Shown here piece by piece: positions 1-11,141 of a stretch of 64,000 nt of DNA; positions within the stretch are counted from its first letter, which is position 1; every line of letters starts with the position of its first letter. A program made the translations under genes and the position numbers. The notes under the pieces were generated by a model that was not told where the DNA came from, made no database searches, and worked only from the letters and a program-made list of their open reading frames with translations. Source of the DNA: Turritopsis dohrnii (lineage: Eukaryota > Cnidaria > Hydrozoa > Anthoathecata > Oceaniidae); the NCBI GenBank assembly GCA_027922465.2, contig BQMF02000327.1, positions 434,001-498,000 of the forward strand. Reading direction: 5' to 3'.

Positions 1-403
1 AAACGTCTTGAAATCTGATTTTAATATTTATTTTCAAGGTTACGCATAATTTAGGTTTAAGTGTTATAACTATTTGGAAATATAAACAGTACTAGCGACT
101 CAATAAATTCTTTAGATTTAAAAGAAATTTTATTATACTGCAATGCTGGGCTATTTTGATTAAGCAAGGAATTGCGTGCATTGGATTCTTATCGCATTAG
201 TCCAATACATTCTTTGCATAGTAGAAGCGCTAATCAATGAAAAAAAAAAGGAAATGCATGATCATATTGTTGAATTGTCATTGGAAAAGCGTTGTTTCAT
301 ATGGGAACAAACTATGAGTACATGCCAGTTTTCCATCATTTAAAGATTTTTAAGTACATAATTGATAATTCTCAACAACTCCATTTGTGTTTTATTATTT
401 CAG

Positions 404-470
404 TGATGGAGAGATTGAAAAACTTCCCATTATGGAAAGGCTGATGGATGATCAACAAGGAAACGAATGA
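404..470 (+). CDS. Last exon of a small secreted-peptide gene (paralog 0, partial)
   Basis: This is the terminal coding exon of a gene whose earlier exons lie off the left edge. A polypyrimidine tract and CAG acceptor end at 403. Entered in phase 2, as in the paralogs, the frame reads D-DGEIEKLPIMERLMDDQQ-GNE and stops at TGA 468-470. The stretch reading GATGGAGAGATTGAAA, and the downstream text rich in TTTTGTAATCATTTTG, match exon 4 and the 3' flank of the complete paralogs at 49.6 and 53.3 kb. In those copies a 4-nt longer acceptor region moves the frame and gives a very short tail, so this copy would have a longer acidic C-terminus. Positions 1-403 correspond to intron 3 of the paralogs. 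Function is unknown. Confidence 0.55.
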
Positions 471-659
471 ATTTGACGCAATTTTTATACTTAAATGTAT
501 TTTGTAATCATTTTGTAATCATATTGTACTTAAAATAAGTATTTTCCAGGACTTACAATTATTTCTAATTGTAATTTGTAATCATTTTGTGCTAAAATTA
601 AGGATCTTTTGCTTTTGAAGGATTTATGTAATAAATGAATTTATTACTGTTCTTTCGGC

Positions 660-1290
660 GCAGCTTTTTTCACGTGACCGAACCTTTGGAATCGCTATAA
701 AGACAGACACTTCACAATGCGGACATCTCTTTAAGACAAACACTTTACCTAAGGAATGGATGGATTTACAAACAAACTCTTGTGAAAAAGTCTCTATAAA
801 GCAGATAATTATGAAGTAGACGCTCTATAAATCGGACACTTATTTCAGGTCTATAAAAAATTTTCTAAAGCGGACAAAGTTAGAAAAGCAATTTTTAAGG
901 TGAAATAATTTATATTTTCTAGAATATTTACTTTTTACAATGTTTTGCTCCTTTGTCAATCCTCGAACAATTTTTTACACTGAATGGCTTTGGCAGGTCC
1001 AAGAAATTTGAAATTCACAGGAATCTCGAGTCCGTATTTTTTTGGTTTCAAGTATAGTAGCATTTGACTTTTTCTCTTTAGAATAAAATCGTTTTTCATT
1101 GCATTAAAGGTATCTTACTTTCCCTTCTTCTTTCCCTTTGAAACTTGTTAACTTTACAAACCATATTAGAGATCCATTATTGATTTATTTTCGCTAAATA
1201 TTAATTTTCTTATGGAATTTCTATAAACCGGATATCTCTCTAAAAGGGACACCTTTTTCAGGTCCCAATGGTATCCGCTTTATGCTATAT
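660..1290. repeat. Degenerate DNA-transposon remnant with repeated CTATAAA-CGGACA motifs
   Basis: The text CTATAAAnnGGACACT, or close variants, recurs around 695, 795, 825, 860 and 1225-1290. This is the style of sequence found at the ends of pogo/Tc1-like elements in many animals. No open reading frame or clear pair of ends remains. I infer an old eroded element. Confidence 0.4.
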
Positions 1291-1649
1291 TTAAAAACAG
1301 ATAAGAAATTCTTATGGTTTACAATGGATGTTGGCGTCTTAGAGTAAATTGCAAGAGAAAAATTGGCTCAAAATATATTTTTAAAAACATCAGAAGGGAG
1401 ACCTCGAAGATAAAGAAATTGCGCGACTGAACCACTCTTTCGTTAGAAATATTCAACTTGCACGTGATCTAAAGCATCGCTACATCCCAATGAAAGGCAT
1501 CGGGAAAATGCATAGATTCGCTGAATAGATACCAAGGGAAATTATTTGCCAAATCAACCTCATCGCCTTGTAAACCTGATACTTAGATAAAAAAATATCG
1601 CTCTTACTTACATGAGACCCAAGAAAGAACTTCTTCAGTTTCATGAATG

Positions 1650-3560
1650 TTAGATCAATTAGTGAGATTTCTTGGAAGCTTTGGCATAGTTAAAAAATTT
1701 AAAACGTGAATGCCATTAATATTTTAATGGCTGAATGACTTTTTTGTTGAACACATCCTCAACTGTATCAACTTGAAGCCTTTGTCTCGCAAAGGCTGTC
1801 CAGGTTTTTTATCGTTTGCACAACAAAGTAATGTAGTTCAATAAAACATTTACTGAGCTAAAGCTATCTTACAACAAGTATATAAGTCAACTTTGTATAC
1901 AGATATACATAGGAACAGAAAAGGACTGTCAAACTATTTTAAAAGCTACAGAAGCCACTAACTATCAAAGATAATAAAAAAAAATTAATGACCCTTCAGT
2001 TGCCGTTTGACACGACTACATCATTTTGCTGTATATGAATGCAGCGTCTTTTTGCATGGATAAAATTTTGGATATTTCTCTATCTTTGGTTTTCTCTTTC
2101 AATCCACACAACGACAAAACCTATGATATGTAAAGTGCTCTTAATCAATTACCACTTGCAAGTCAGTAAACAGAAAAACCAAGCATTCAAGGTATGGAAA
2201 GTAAAGAACACCAAGTTAATTGTCTACCCAGTTCATTAAGAATAGTTAGAATTCCATATGTACTTAGTTTCTGTTTGGATTGAATTTCACCAAAACTTTG
2301 CGAAACCCCCCAAATTTTTTCCATGCAAAAAGGGGTTTATTCATGTGGTAGTGTCAAATGAACTGAATAGTGAAGTCATTGTTTGTTGGCTACATTTGAT
2401 AGTTGGTACTTCTGTAGTTTTGAAAATACGTTTACCCACTTTATTTTGTTTATTTTGTAAATCTGTATAATTTGATAACACATACTTGATGTAGCTTAAT
2501 GTAGCTTTTTGCTCAGCAAGTGCTCAGTGGAATTATCTTCCCAGTTCCCTTAAAACGTCTCTAATTCGTCTCTAAGACTTCTTCCAAGGTATCAAAAAGA
2601 CGTTTTAGTACGTCTGTATTTGGTTGAAATCTGTAACCTTTTCAAAGATGTCTATGAAACATGTTCAAAACGAGTGCAAAAGCCGTCTTTGTGACGTCTC
2701 GAAGTCGTCTTTAAGACGTGTTTCAAGATACAAAAAGGACGTTTTTAATACGTCTCTATTTAGTTAAAATCTGTTAAAGCTGATGTAAACTTACCCATAA
2801 ATATTTACCTACTACTTAGTAAATATGATCCGTAAATAAAGTTATAGCTCCTACACAGATTTGCAGTGAATTTATAAGTTCCAAAAAAGAACGTATTTAG
2901 TTTTATGGCTTTGAAGTTAATTTCTTGAAATGCATAAATGATGATAATGTGGTAGTGGTAGCTGTGGGCATAGCTAAAGAATATAAAGTGAAAATTCCAC
3001 TAATACTTTAAATGGCTGAATAATTTTTTGTTCAACACATCGTCACCTGTATCAATGCGTATGGTAATTTCGACATAACAATTGTGAGCTCTAATTCTTG
3101 CAGAAGATTTCCATTTCATTTGCCGTTTGTACAACAAAACAATGTAATTCAACGGAAGTTTTGCTGAGCCTAAGCTATCTTGTAAATGGTATTTGTGATC
3201 TATTTTCTATACAAATTTACAAAAGAGCAAAAGAAAACCATTCCAACGTATTTTCAATACTACAGATGCTAACTAAAGAACAAAAATTAATGACTTGATT
3301 CCTCAGTTTGACACCACTACACCATTTGGGTGTATATTAATGCACCAGTTGTTTGTTGATGGAAACAATTTTGGGACTTATGCAATCTTTTGGTATATTT
3401 AAATCCACACAAAGACTTACCATATATTTAGTATTCAGTGGAAAGAAGAAACAACCTTTCAAGAGCTAGAAGACCAAGAAAACCAGGTTACTTACCTACC
3501 TAATCACAACAGATAACGCTGTTTGTATTGCCTTGAATTATTCTCGAAAACAAATGAAGT
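1650..3560 (+). repeat. Two diverged tandem copies of the secreted-gene 3' flank
   Basis: A block containing TTTTAATGGCTGAATGACTTTTTTGTTGAACACATCGTCAACTGTATCA-like sequence, then CAACAAAGTAATGTAATTCAACGGA-like sequence, occurs near 1710-1870 and again near 2995-3180. A third copy lies at 54540-54730, downstream of the secreted gene at 53328. The block therefore travels with the gene as part of a segmental duplication. Short open frames inside it are not conserved between copies and are not called. Confidence 0.6.
2530..2780. mobile_element. Eroded copy of the AAGACGTCTT-rich MITE family
   Basis: The block is dense in GACGTCTT/AAGACGTC words. It shares internal text (AAAACGAGTGCAAAAGC and ATACGTCTCTATTTGGTTGAAATCTG) with the complete MITE at 10823-11139. 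Its terminal inverted repeats are no longer recognisable. No coding capacity is seen. Confidence 0.6.
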
Positions 3561-3739
3561 ATGTATCTACATACAATCACAATCCTTAAAAACCTACTGG
3601 TTTCATGACATTTTTTGATATTTATTGAGAGGCTACTTCAATACCATCTGTCTAATGTCTATGTACTTAATTACTAAAGGCCTTCCTTAGCCCGAACGCA
3701 AATAATTAAAAACTGTGGACTTAAATATATATACATAAC

Positions 3740-4500
3740 CAGATCAACAAAAACTAGAAGCCTCAGAGCTTGAACAATTTCCGCATCAGGCCTAGAGGAA
3801 ATAGCTTTAGGCTAATTTTATATCTGAATGACTATCCATCATGTTCTTGTTGCTTACGTGAGAATAGGTGTATCACAATTTCCAAAATATGACTTATGGT
3901 TCACATGGAGAATAAAATGATATTCGATAGAAGTGAACCAAAATCATTTGTAAAAAAGGCTGTATGGGATTGAAGACTTTCACAACACTATTAAACTATT
4001 AAATCTATAGAACCAAACTTGTTTAAAAACTGAAGACCTCGGCTATATATGACCAAATCTGCAAGTAAAACTGCCAACTTTAATATCTTTCAATTGTTCT
4101 TTGTGCACACCTTCCAAATTTTTCCAGAAATGTGAATTTAGTAATATATTTAAGTAAACATTACATGAAATTGTAATCCATGACATTTAACAGGATTATC
4201 CATAACTATTAATAGGAGCAGGAGAAACTTGGGCATTTCAAAGATTTAAATCCATGACATTTAACAGGATTGCAAGAAGATAAAAATTATAATGCTTATA
4301 CATAACTTAAATCAACATAACATATAATATGAAAAACTATTTCTACTAAACCTGCCAGTGGCGGCGTGCAGAGGTAAGCTGCAACTTGTGTAGGATAGTG
4401 TTAGCAATTCAAACATAAAGGAAAAAGGTTCAAATAATCCCATTGATAATATGAACTGAATTCACAAATTATGTTAATGTGCTTCTCCGTTCTCTAGTTA
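3740..4500. repeat. About 750-bp segmental repeat, also at 62680-63430
   Basis: The run from AAACTAGAAGCCTCAGAGCTTGAAC through GAACCAAAATCATTTG and TTAATAGGAGCAGGAGAAAC to the hAT-like MITE at 4356 recurs in the same order and orientation at 62680-63430. Similarity over this length indicates a segmental duplication that includes an old MITE insertion. No gene is recognised in it. Confidence 0.75.
4356..4494. mobile_element. Truncated hAT-like MITE
   Basis: It begins CAGTGGCGGCGTGCAGAGG and shares its interior (AATAATCCCATTGATAATATGAACTGAA) with the copies at 35771 and 63266. The right terminal repeat is damaged. The element is non-coding. Confidence 0.6.
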
Positions 4501-5800
4501 TCAAAAGTGAGAGCGTATTAATCAAGTATATCGCTTAAACTGTTTCAATAACTGAAAGTTAAAATAAACCATAATTCAAGATATCTATGACTCAAGATAT
4601 CTATGTTTCAGGGTATTAATGATTCGAGGATTCAAATGATTCAGATGAAACTATTCATATTAGATAAAGATTGAAATATGGCAGATTATAATAAAAAACA
4701 GGAACAGAATAAAAGGCACATTTTCAATGACACATCCATTAGTCCATGAGTTACGACAATATAATAGGTAGAATATGAACTTCCAAAAAATTACCATAAA
4801 AGAACAAAACACAAATTGTTTTTAATAATACATGAACACCTAAGTTCCTGTAATTCGAATGCCTTTCTCTGAGCAATGTGTGCTTTCCTTTTTAAAAATC
4901 TGGATATTTCGAACTTATTAATTTTCACAGGTTATATTTCCGTCCATTAATTTGTACTCAAACATGTAACATAACAAACAACACTTTCAAGGAAGACACA
5001 TTTTGACTGTATATTCAATAAAAGGTTTACAATATTGCAAGTTCGTTATTTTAACCCTTTTTGTGCCCACTTTTGTCATAGAAGGAGGTGCTGAGGGTGT
5101 TTTTGGGACAAGTTTTTGATAATTTGCAAATTTTCTTCATTTAGTGTTCGAATTATCAAAATCTAACTGTGCAATAAAGCAGAACGAATATCTTTATACA
5201 ACACGGGTTGTTTTAATGTATTCATCACTATCAATCGACATTATTCCATATCAATGATATCTATGTATCATATTTTATTGATAGAAGTGTAAAAAATAAA
5301 TAAATTCTGATGTTAAATGGAATTGTGCTTTCGAATTAAAAGAAGTCTTTTGATTTTCGAGTTTGGATATCACTTTTTAGCAAAATTATGATTCTAATAC
5401 TGCCTCTATATCTTTACCATGAATAGTTGTACAATTTGTATTTTAGACCAACGTCATAGTGCAGTTTTACAAATATCAAACTAATATACAGTAGAGGGTT
5501 TTCGAATCTAAATGCAAAGAAATCGTCTCATCTTCTATTTCTCGTATAGCTTTAGATCTGTAACTTTTTCTCATTTAAATATTTTTCATATTATTTGATG
5601 ATGGTGTTGACGAAAGAAAATGTAGAGCTGCACACACTAAACTTTGCAAGCACGCTCAATCAAATCAAGCACTTAATAACTTCTTGATTTTATTTTTTCA
5701 GTTTATTTTATTATGATGACTTTTATCGTGTATCTTTTCACAAATACTATTTCTTGATTTAGTCCCCGCTTCTGATAATTATCATTGTTGTATTTTGCTG
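4500..5800. other. Gene-free AT-rich stretch before the claudin-like gene
   Basis: I see no coding exon or clear element here. The segment presumably holds the upstream exon(s) or promoter of the gene at 5812. A pyrimidine-rich acceptor ending in TGCTGCAG at 5803 suggests that an untranslated leader exon lies to the left. Confidence 0.4.
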
Positions 5801-5811
5801 CAGACGAAAAG

Positions 5812-6393
5812 ATGGAGAAAAGATATATAATTCAAATGCAACTTTTTGCAAGCCTTGTGACGTTTGTCTTATTGATAGCTTGCTGTGTGGGAGATTCGTG
5901 GGATACGATTGAGCCTCCTGGACTAACACCCGAGGAAATAGAAATGGAAATAGAACCCGACCCGAAAGCACATTACGGCCTATGGCGATATTGTAGAGGC
6001 GACAGATGCTTTAGCTACCCCATTTTTAGTTACTTACCGATGTGGTTTAAAGCGTGCAGGGGATTAGCTGCCCTTGCAGGATTGGCATCTTTGGGTGGAC
6101 TTGTTTTCTCAACTCTTTATTCTGCAAGGCCGAACATAAAAGGTTATATCGCTTCGATATTTTTATTTTTATCCGCTTGTTGTATGATCGCTTCGCTTGG
6201 TTTATATACACATTATAACAACGATTTTAAAGATGTGACATTACGGAATGGTACAATAGTAGAGATAAATCCTGGTTGGTCTTACATACTAGGATGGCTT
6301 GGCGTATTTGCAGCTGGTATTACAGGTGGAGTAGGTTTACTCTCGTGCAGAAGTGAGAGAGAGTTTAATGAAGTACCTTTAAATGAATTCTAA
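5812..6393 (+). CDS. Claudin/PMP22/EMP-like four-transmembrane protein
   Basis: This is a single-exon coding region of 193 aa. The ATG at 5812 was chosen because the open frame upstream begins only at a TTG and is preceded by a probable splice acceptor (TTTTGCTGCAG, ending 5803), so the exon has a few bases of 5' UTR. Four hydrophobic segments are visible: about residues 7-28 (signal-anchor like), 79-100, 108-130 and 156-178. The first extracellular loop carries the family signature as HYGLWRYCRGDRC, close to the W-GLW-C-C pattern of claudins and PMP22/EMP proteins. A possible N-glycosylation site (RNGT) lies in the second loop. Known members act at cell junctions or modulate membrane channels. 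The exact subfamily cannot be decided by eye. The short tail does not end in an obvious PDZ ligand. The frame is intact. Confidence 0.75.
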   Translation: MEKRYIIQMQLFASLVTFVLLIACCVGDSWDTIEPPGLTPEEIEMEIEPDPKAHYGLWRYCRGDRCFSYPIFSYLPMWFKACRGLAALAGLASLGGLVFSTLYSARPNIKGYIASIFLFLSACCMIASLGLYTHYNNDFKDVTLRNGTIVEINPGWSYILGWLGVFAAGITGGVGLLSCRSEREFNEVPLNEF

Positions 6394-7403
6394 TTCTTTA
6401 TTCACCTGCACCGTCGGTAATTTGTTCCAAGATAATGGCATTTCATTGTCCGCAATGCTGCAGCAAAGCAAACGTGGAATTCATGCGTGTTGGTTTAGGG
6501 TGCATACATACCCTCAGGACGGAATGAATGAGTTAATTAACTTAAAACATCTTCTGGGCACTGATATTTCTCACATTACTATGATTGAATTTGTGGATGA
6601 TGCAAAAAAAAGCGATATTTCGAATTGAATTCGCCTTTACCGGAATGTTATTCATCTCCTAAATACTGAATACAACTACCACAAAGCAATGCTTTATTTA
6701 CTTCGTGATTACTTTAAGCACTGTTTTAGATATCATTTTTGTTCGCGTAAACCTTTTATTATTTCATGGAAACATTGGTAATGATTTTTTGTCATTGCGT
6801 TGTGGTCGTTGTATTGAGTAATGAGGGGATCCTGGGAAGAGCCAGAAATATCACAATACATTATCCATGTGAACAAGGGTCGAAATGAGGGAAACATTTT
6901 GAAGCAGTTGTTTTGGACTCATGAGCAACGCAACAACTGAAAGGCACTTCAACCATCCCTCACCACAACTCACCCTGCACCCGCTGAAAAATTTTGGTTT
7001 TATAGTGTTTTCAGCTTAGAACATCTTACAACGGATACATTGACACTGACAGTACTTTCTATGTTATCTTGTTGTTTACAGAACACTTTTAAATCGTTAC
7101 GATAGGCCAAATACATATACTACTACTAGACTGATAGCAATCTAGACAGGGTATCGTAAAAAGAATCTCCTTTGGTAGGAATTGAAATCAGAGCTTTCTT
7201 CGCAGTTCTTACTATAGAAGCATCAAACAATGTAAACAACTCTCAATTCAGCGAAACTGCAATATATACAAACTATCAAGCAAGATCGTGGTGTAAATGT
7301 TATTATTTTATTATTATTATTATTATTCCGTCCCGATAATCCGAATCGAGTATCCCTTAATTTCCCAGAATTCCCTTCAAAACTATTACGAAATTCAAAT
7401 AAA
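6394..7403. other. No gene recognised; 3' flank and a TTA microsatellite
   Basis: The 3' untranslated region of the claudin-like gene probably occupies the first few hundred bases. A short (TTA)n microsatellite lies at about 7300-7326. Nothing else is recognised. Confidence 0.4.
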
Positions 7404-10400
7404 GTGTCGGAAGGACAATCGATAGATTTAGTCCCTCTATCATCAAAATGATAAATATTTAGAGAAAACCCATTTTATTCTCGTAAAATTTCCTTTTGAG
7501 GGTATTAAATTTCGGTAGTTAGAATGTTGTTGGGGTTACCGTTATCAGATGCTGATAAATCAAATCGTGGTGTCGGAAAGACAGGATAGAAATAAGGAAA
7601 ATTAAAGATCATTTTTTCGGCTTCTTTCTATCTCCAATTGAAAAAACTACAACCAGATATTTTTACTTTGGTACAAAGTACTTTTGAGGGAACACATTCA
7701 ATCGTAATAAACTGTTAAACTATATGACATTGTTAAGATATTTAAGTAAATGGTACTCCGTCAGGTGGTGTCGGAAGGACGTGTCGGAAGGACACTATCA
7801 AATATCATAAAAATAAAGGTCCATAACGTCACCAAAAAATGTTTTTATGCTTTGTTTTATAGTTTAATAAAGGAAAATTGACTGAATATTCATTTGCATA
7901 ACTCTGTCACAAATTTGTCCTTCCGACACTTTTTGTCACACGTGATGATATATTCATGAAAAAACATATGAACGAATCTAAACCAAGTGAATATAAATGA
8001 CTGGACTCATCTTTCAAAACAATCTTTGTGAAACCATTGTTCACATAAATGACATTCAAGCCATTGCACTTTGCCTTCATACGGGCCCCTACAGTAAGCA
8101 CATGTTTCGTCTATGTCAAATATAAGTGGAAGTGACTGATGACCGCATACTTCAGGATCTCCATCTTTTCTGTAGAACTGTGTAAAATAAGGCTCACTAT
8201 CAGTGGCTAGATGAAAGAATTTTACATAGCAAACATTATCTTCGTTGAATTCTCTTGACAACTTATGTATCGATAACGTTTCAGGAATCTTTGGTGCGGT
8301 TGATACTTGGGGTGGTTCAATTAATAATTCACTTTCAGGCATGTACAACGTGGTAATTCCGTTTACAACTTCGTTGGCGTACTCAGCGAACGCCTTCGCG
8401 CTGTCGATTACACACTTATTTGACATAACATCTCTATACACCCTATTCTTAATTGTTCCTCCAACACCATCCATCGGACCTTTACCATGGTGCCTTTCGT
8501 TATAATTCCAATTAACATTTATTGATCGATCCATTTCGGAAAGAAGAGAAAAAACAAAACGCGATCGAAATTGACTTGCACATCCATCACTCCAGATGTG
8601 AAGGACAATCGGTGTTATCAAATCATGTTTTTTTCGGATGAAATCAAACACTTTATTGATACAGGAAAAAGCTGCAATACGGGAGTGATCGCTGGACTCA
8701 GAAACGACTGCGATATTTTCATTGATCATATTCCCATTACGTCGTATATAACCACAAGCAGTGAAAATGGAAAATGAATCATGACCGAAATAAGCACTCT
8801 GAATTTCACCTTGTTGCAAATTTGAGTAGTTTTCACTGTAATCCACGTGAAGTAATACTTCATTTTCACCCAGATTTTCTTTCAAAAGATTGTAAGACAA
8901 GTGCTGTTGCCTTTTGGTAAAAATGTGCTTTTTAAGGATTTTTATTTCATCCCTGAAGTAACAGCAAACCTCTTCACAAGATAACGACATCTTTGATTTT
9001 TGTACTTTCCCCTCTATTTTTCTCCATCGAAAAAAATTCACTGGATCTTGCGCATTTTTGAAATCGGCAACGTTTAATCCAGTTTCAATGCACTCACGGC
9101 AATCGGAGCTCATGCAAATCTTGGAAGAAGAATCGCACAAGTACATCTCAACTAAGGCATGTACATCAGTACAAATAGCTCCACCTGTGGCATTATTAAC
9201 AGATTTGGCGAGGTAAACGATATTCTCGCAGATTTCACAAAGACATGAAGACTGTGGAATATCTTTGTTAAAAACGTACTGCTTATGCATCTTCAGGAAT
9301 CCATATAATTGCCGAAATGTCAATTTTTTATCAAAAACCGTTGGAAAAACATCGGTGGTATTTTGTTCCAACACAGAGCAGCCATTGATGATTTCCAAAA
9401 GGTCTCTAATCGACCAAAGTAAATATCTGATCGGTTGAAATTTGCTTATACCATTTTCTTTCCCAATATATCTCTGTTCCTTCTTTCCTGGATTGGTGTA
9501 GGTCACATTAGGGCGTTCCAGGAACTCCACCAACCAGTCAAGCTCACCTTGGCTTAGCTCATTTTCTGGCCGACCAGGCTTTTTTGAAATTAAATTTATT
9601 CGAAGCTTAAACTTGCTGGATAAAGTCTGTACGATTTCACATCGTTTACGCGGACTTTTCGGCAAGGCGTTGACAGCTTTTTTCAGACTTCTTGACTTTA
9701 TAGCCGTATTTGAAAAACAAGAATGTGGCGATGAAGGTTGACTGGTAGTTTGGCTCATTTCTTCTCTTTTTCTCTCACGATATAATCTTTTCCTTTCCCT
9801 CTGCACTTTGAGGCGAGCTTCATTTGCAATGGGATCTTTAGCTTTTAAAAGAGCAACTTTATGCTTTTTCCGTAAAGCGTCAGCTTTTCGGTATTGGTCT
9901 TGGTGCCTCTCCCGATAGCGTTTACACTTCTCGGCGTTCGTAATCGGAGCCATTTTCAAGTCAATTCCGTTTACTTTGTTTACGAAATCTTTTGTTTTGT
10001 CATCATTGTTTATACAATTGCTAAGCAACTTTTCGAATTAATATGCAATGCAGGAGCTTCTTCAGTTAAATAAAAAAGTTTAACACACGTGGTGAACGTT
10101 TTGTAAACTTTCAGTTGTGTTGGGTAGAATATTCGAAAATTTGGTGTCGGATGGACAAATCTTATGAATACAAAAATTCTTTAATGCAAAAAGAAAGTCA
10201 TAAATCTTTTTACATTCTTAGATTTTTGAATACATAACGAGATATTTCATTAGTAAAAAAGATGCTTGAAATTAGGAAGTACTTTATAATTTTTAATGTT
10301 AGGTGTCATAATTGGGGTCTGGAGTGATATTGGGTGCTTGATAGTTAAATTTCTGTCATGAAAATAGGTTTAGGCTGATATTTCATCCGTTCAAAACTTC

Positions 10401-10495
10401 ACTGAGACACAATTTGTAGAATATGTTCGGTTTAACGTCATATTTTAGTGCTAAACGTAGTATAATCCTCATTTTCGAATTGTCCATCCGACACC
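7404..10495 (-). mobile_element. DNA-transposon-like element with GTGTCGGAAGGAC subterminal motifs
   Basis: A 13-mer, GTGTCGGAAGGAC or one- to two-base variants, occurs at 7404, 7570, 7768 and 7781 on the plus strand. It is inverted at 7917, plus at 10144 and inverted at 10482-10494. The outer motifs face inward and the inner motifs at each end face outward, bracketing the ORF at 8007-9953. Left-end copies mostly read GGAAGGAC and right-end copies GGATGGAC. TATCAG/CTGATA palindromic words occur just outside both ends (about 7541-7556 and 10504-10526). I cannot fix the exact left end or a target-site duplication. The candidate left ends are 7404, 7569 and 7767. Motif clustering of this sort is typical of transposase binding sites. 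Confidence 0.65.
8007..9953 (-). CDS. Transposase-like protein with RNase-H-like core and C-terminal PHD-type zinc finger
   Basis: The open frame encodes 648 aa from the ATG at 9953. The frame extends 25 codons further only to a TTG, so the ATG beginning MAPITNAEKCKRYRERH is preferred. It has a basic, Arg/Lys-rich N-terminus (about residues 8-70) and a central Cys-rich region with repeated C-x2-C pairs. The later block carries HVDYSEN, then WSDGCASQF, then HGKGPMDGVGG, which looks like the acidic triad of a DDE/RNase-H fold. The C-terminus has C-x2-C...C-x2-C...H-x2-C spacing (CAYC, CHLC, HKDC), as in a PHD/RING-like finger. Proteins of this layout are common as multicopy genes in cnidarian genomes. 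No frame damage is visible, so it may be recently active. I cannot place it in a named superfamily. Confidence 0.7.
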   Translation of the reverse strand: MAPITNAEKCKRYRERHQDQYRKADALRKKHKVALLKAKDPIANEARLKVQRERKRLYRERKREEMSQTTSQPSSPHSCFSNTAIKSRSLKKAVNALPKSPRKRCEIVQTLSSKFKLRINLISKKPGRPENELSQGELDWLVEFLERPNVTYTNPGKKEQRYIGKENGISKFQPIRYLLWSIRDLLEIINGCSVLEQNTTDVFPTVFDKKLTFRQLYGFLKMHKQYVFNKDIPQSSCLCEICENIVYLAKSVNNATGGAICTDVHALVEMYLCDSSSKICMSSDCRECIETGLNVADFKNAQDPVNFFRWRKIEGKVQKSKMSLSCEEVCCYFRDEIKILKKHIFTKRQQHLSYNLLKENLGENEVLLHVDYSENYSNLQQGEIQSAYFGHDSFSIFTACGYIRRNGNMINENIAVVSESSDHSRIAAFSCINKVFDFIRKKHDLITPIVLHIWSDGCASQFRSRFVFSLLSEMDRSINVNWNYNERHHGKGPMDGVGGTIKNRVYRDVMSNKCVIDSAKAFAEYANEVVNGITTLYMPESELLIEPPQVSTAPKIPETLSIHKLSREFNEDNVCYVKFFHLATDSEPYFTQFYRKDGDPEVCGHQSLPLIFDIDETCAYCRGPYEGKVQWLECHLCEQWFHKDCFER

Positions 10496-10610
10496 ATTAC
10501 ATTGCTGATACAGAGGTTTTATCAGCAAGTTGCATTGATATTACTTATTTTTATCGATACGGATGATTCAATTACGAAAATTTGATTATTCTACCTTAAA
10601 AATTTGAAAA

Positions 10611-10787
10611 AGTTCAACAGCTTTGAGAAACTTTATATTTGACACAATTGGTCAACCAATTTCGTACATAAATGCCGACAATTTTAGGTTTGGCACTTTT
10701 ATTCATATATGCTTTAGGAGCTTCAGTTATTTCTCCGTTAGAAGTAAGATAAGCTTCTTGGTTCGAAAAATAAGTTGGAAGAGCCAT
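10611..10787 (-). CDS. Small unrecognised ORF (57 aa)
   Basis: The frame from the ATG at 10787 begins MALPTYFSNQEAYLTSNG and has a balanced amino-acid composition, unlike the low-complexity shadow ORFs around it. It sits between the right end of the 7.4-10.5 kb element and the MITE at 10823. I recognise no domain. It could be a coding exon, part of the neighbouring element, or chance. Confidence 0.2.
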
Positions 10788-10822
10788 TTTGTTTATTAGG
10801 TTGAAGAAATGTAAAAAGCCTA

Positions 10823-11139
10823 TCCCAGTAAACACAAAAACGTTTTCAAGACGTCTTTCAAGATACCAAAATGACTTTTTAATACGTCTCTATTTGGTTG
10901 AAATCTGAACGCCTTTAGACGAATTTCAAAGACGTCTTTGAGATGTCTTCAAAACGAGTGCAAAAGCACTTTAAGACGCCTTTCAAAATGCATAAAAGAC
11001 GGCTTAAATACAGCTTTAAGACGTCTTGGAAAGAAACTCGTCTAAAAGCGTTACAGTCTTCATCCAAATAAAGACGTATTAAAGATGTCCATTTGGTATC
11101 TTTAAAGATGTCTTGAAGACATTTTTGTGTTTACTGGGA
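10823..11139. mobile_element. MITE with long imperfect TIRs and TA target duplication
   Basis: The element starts TCCCAGTAAACACAAAAACG and ends with the inverse, CTTGAAGACATTTTTGTGTTTACTGGGA. The inverted repeats extend for roughly 100 bp each, with internal AAGACGTCTT words. It is flanked by TA at 10821-10822 and 11140-11141. It is 317 bp and has no coding capacity. The TA duplication fits the Tc1/mariner/pogo group. Confidence 0.85.
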
Positions 11140-11141
11140 TA

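Noticed and set aside
6383..6628. 81-aa ORF overlapping the end of the claudin-like gene
   Set aside because: It lies in another frame over the stop codon and 3' UTR, with no signal or domain.
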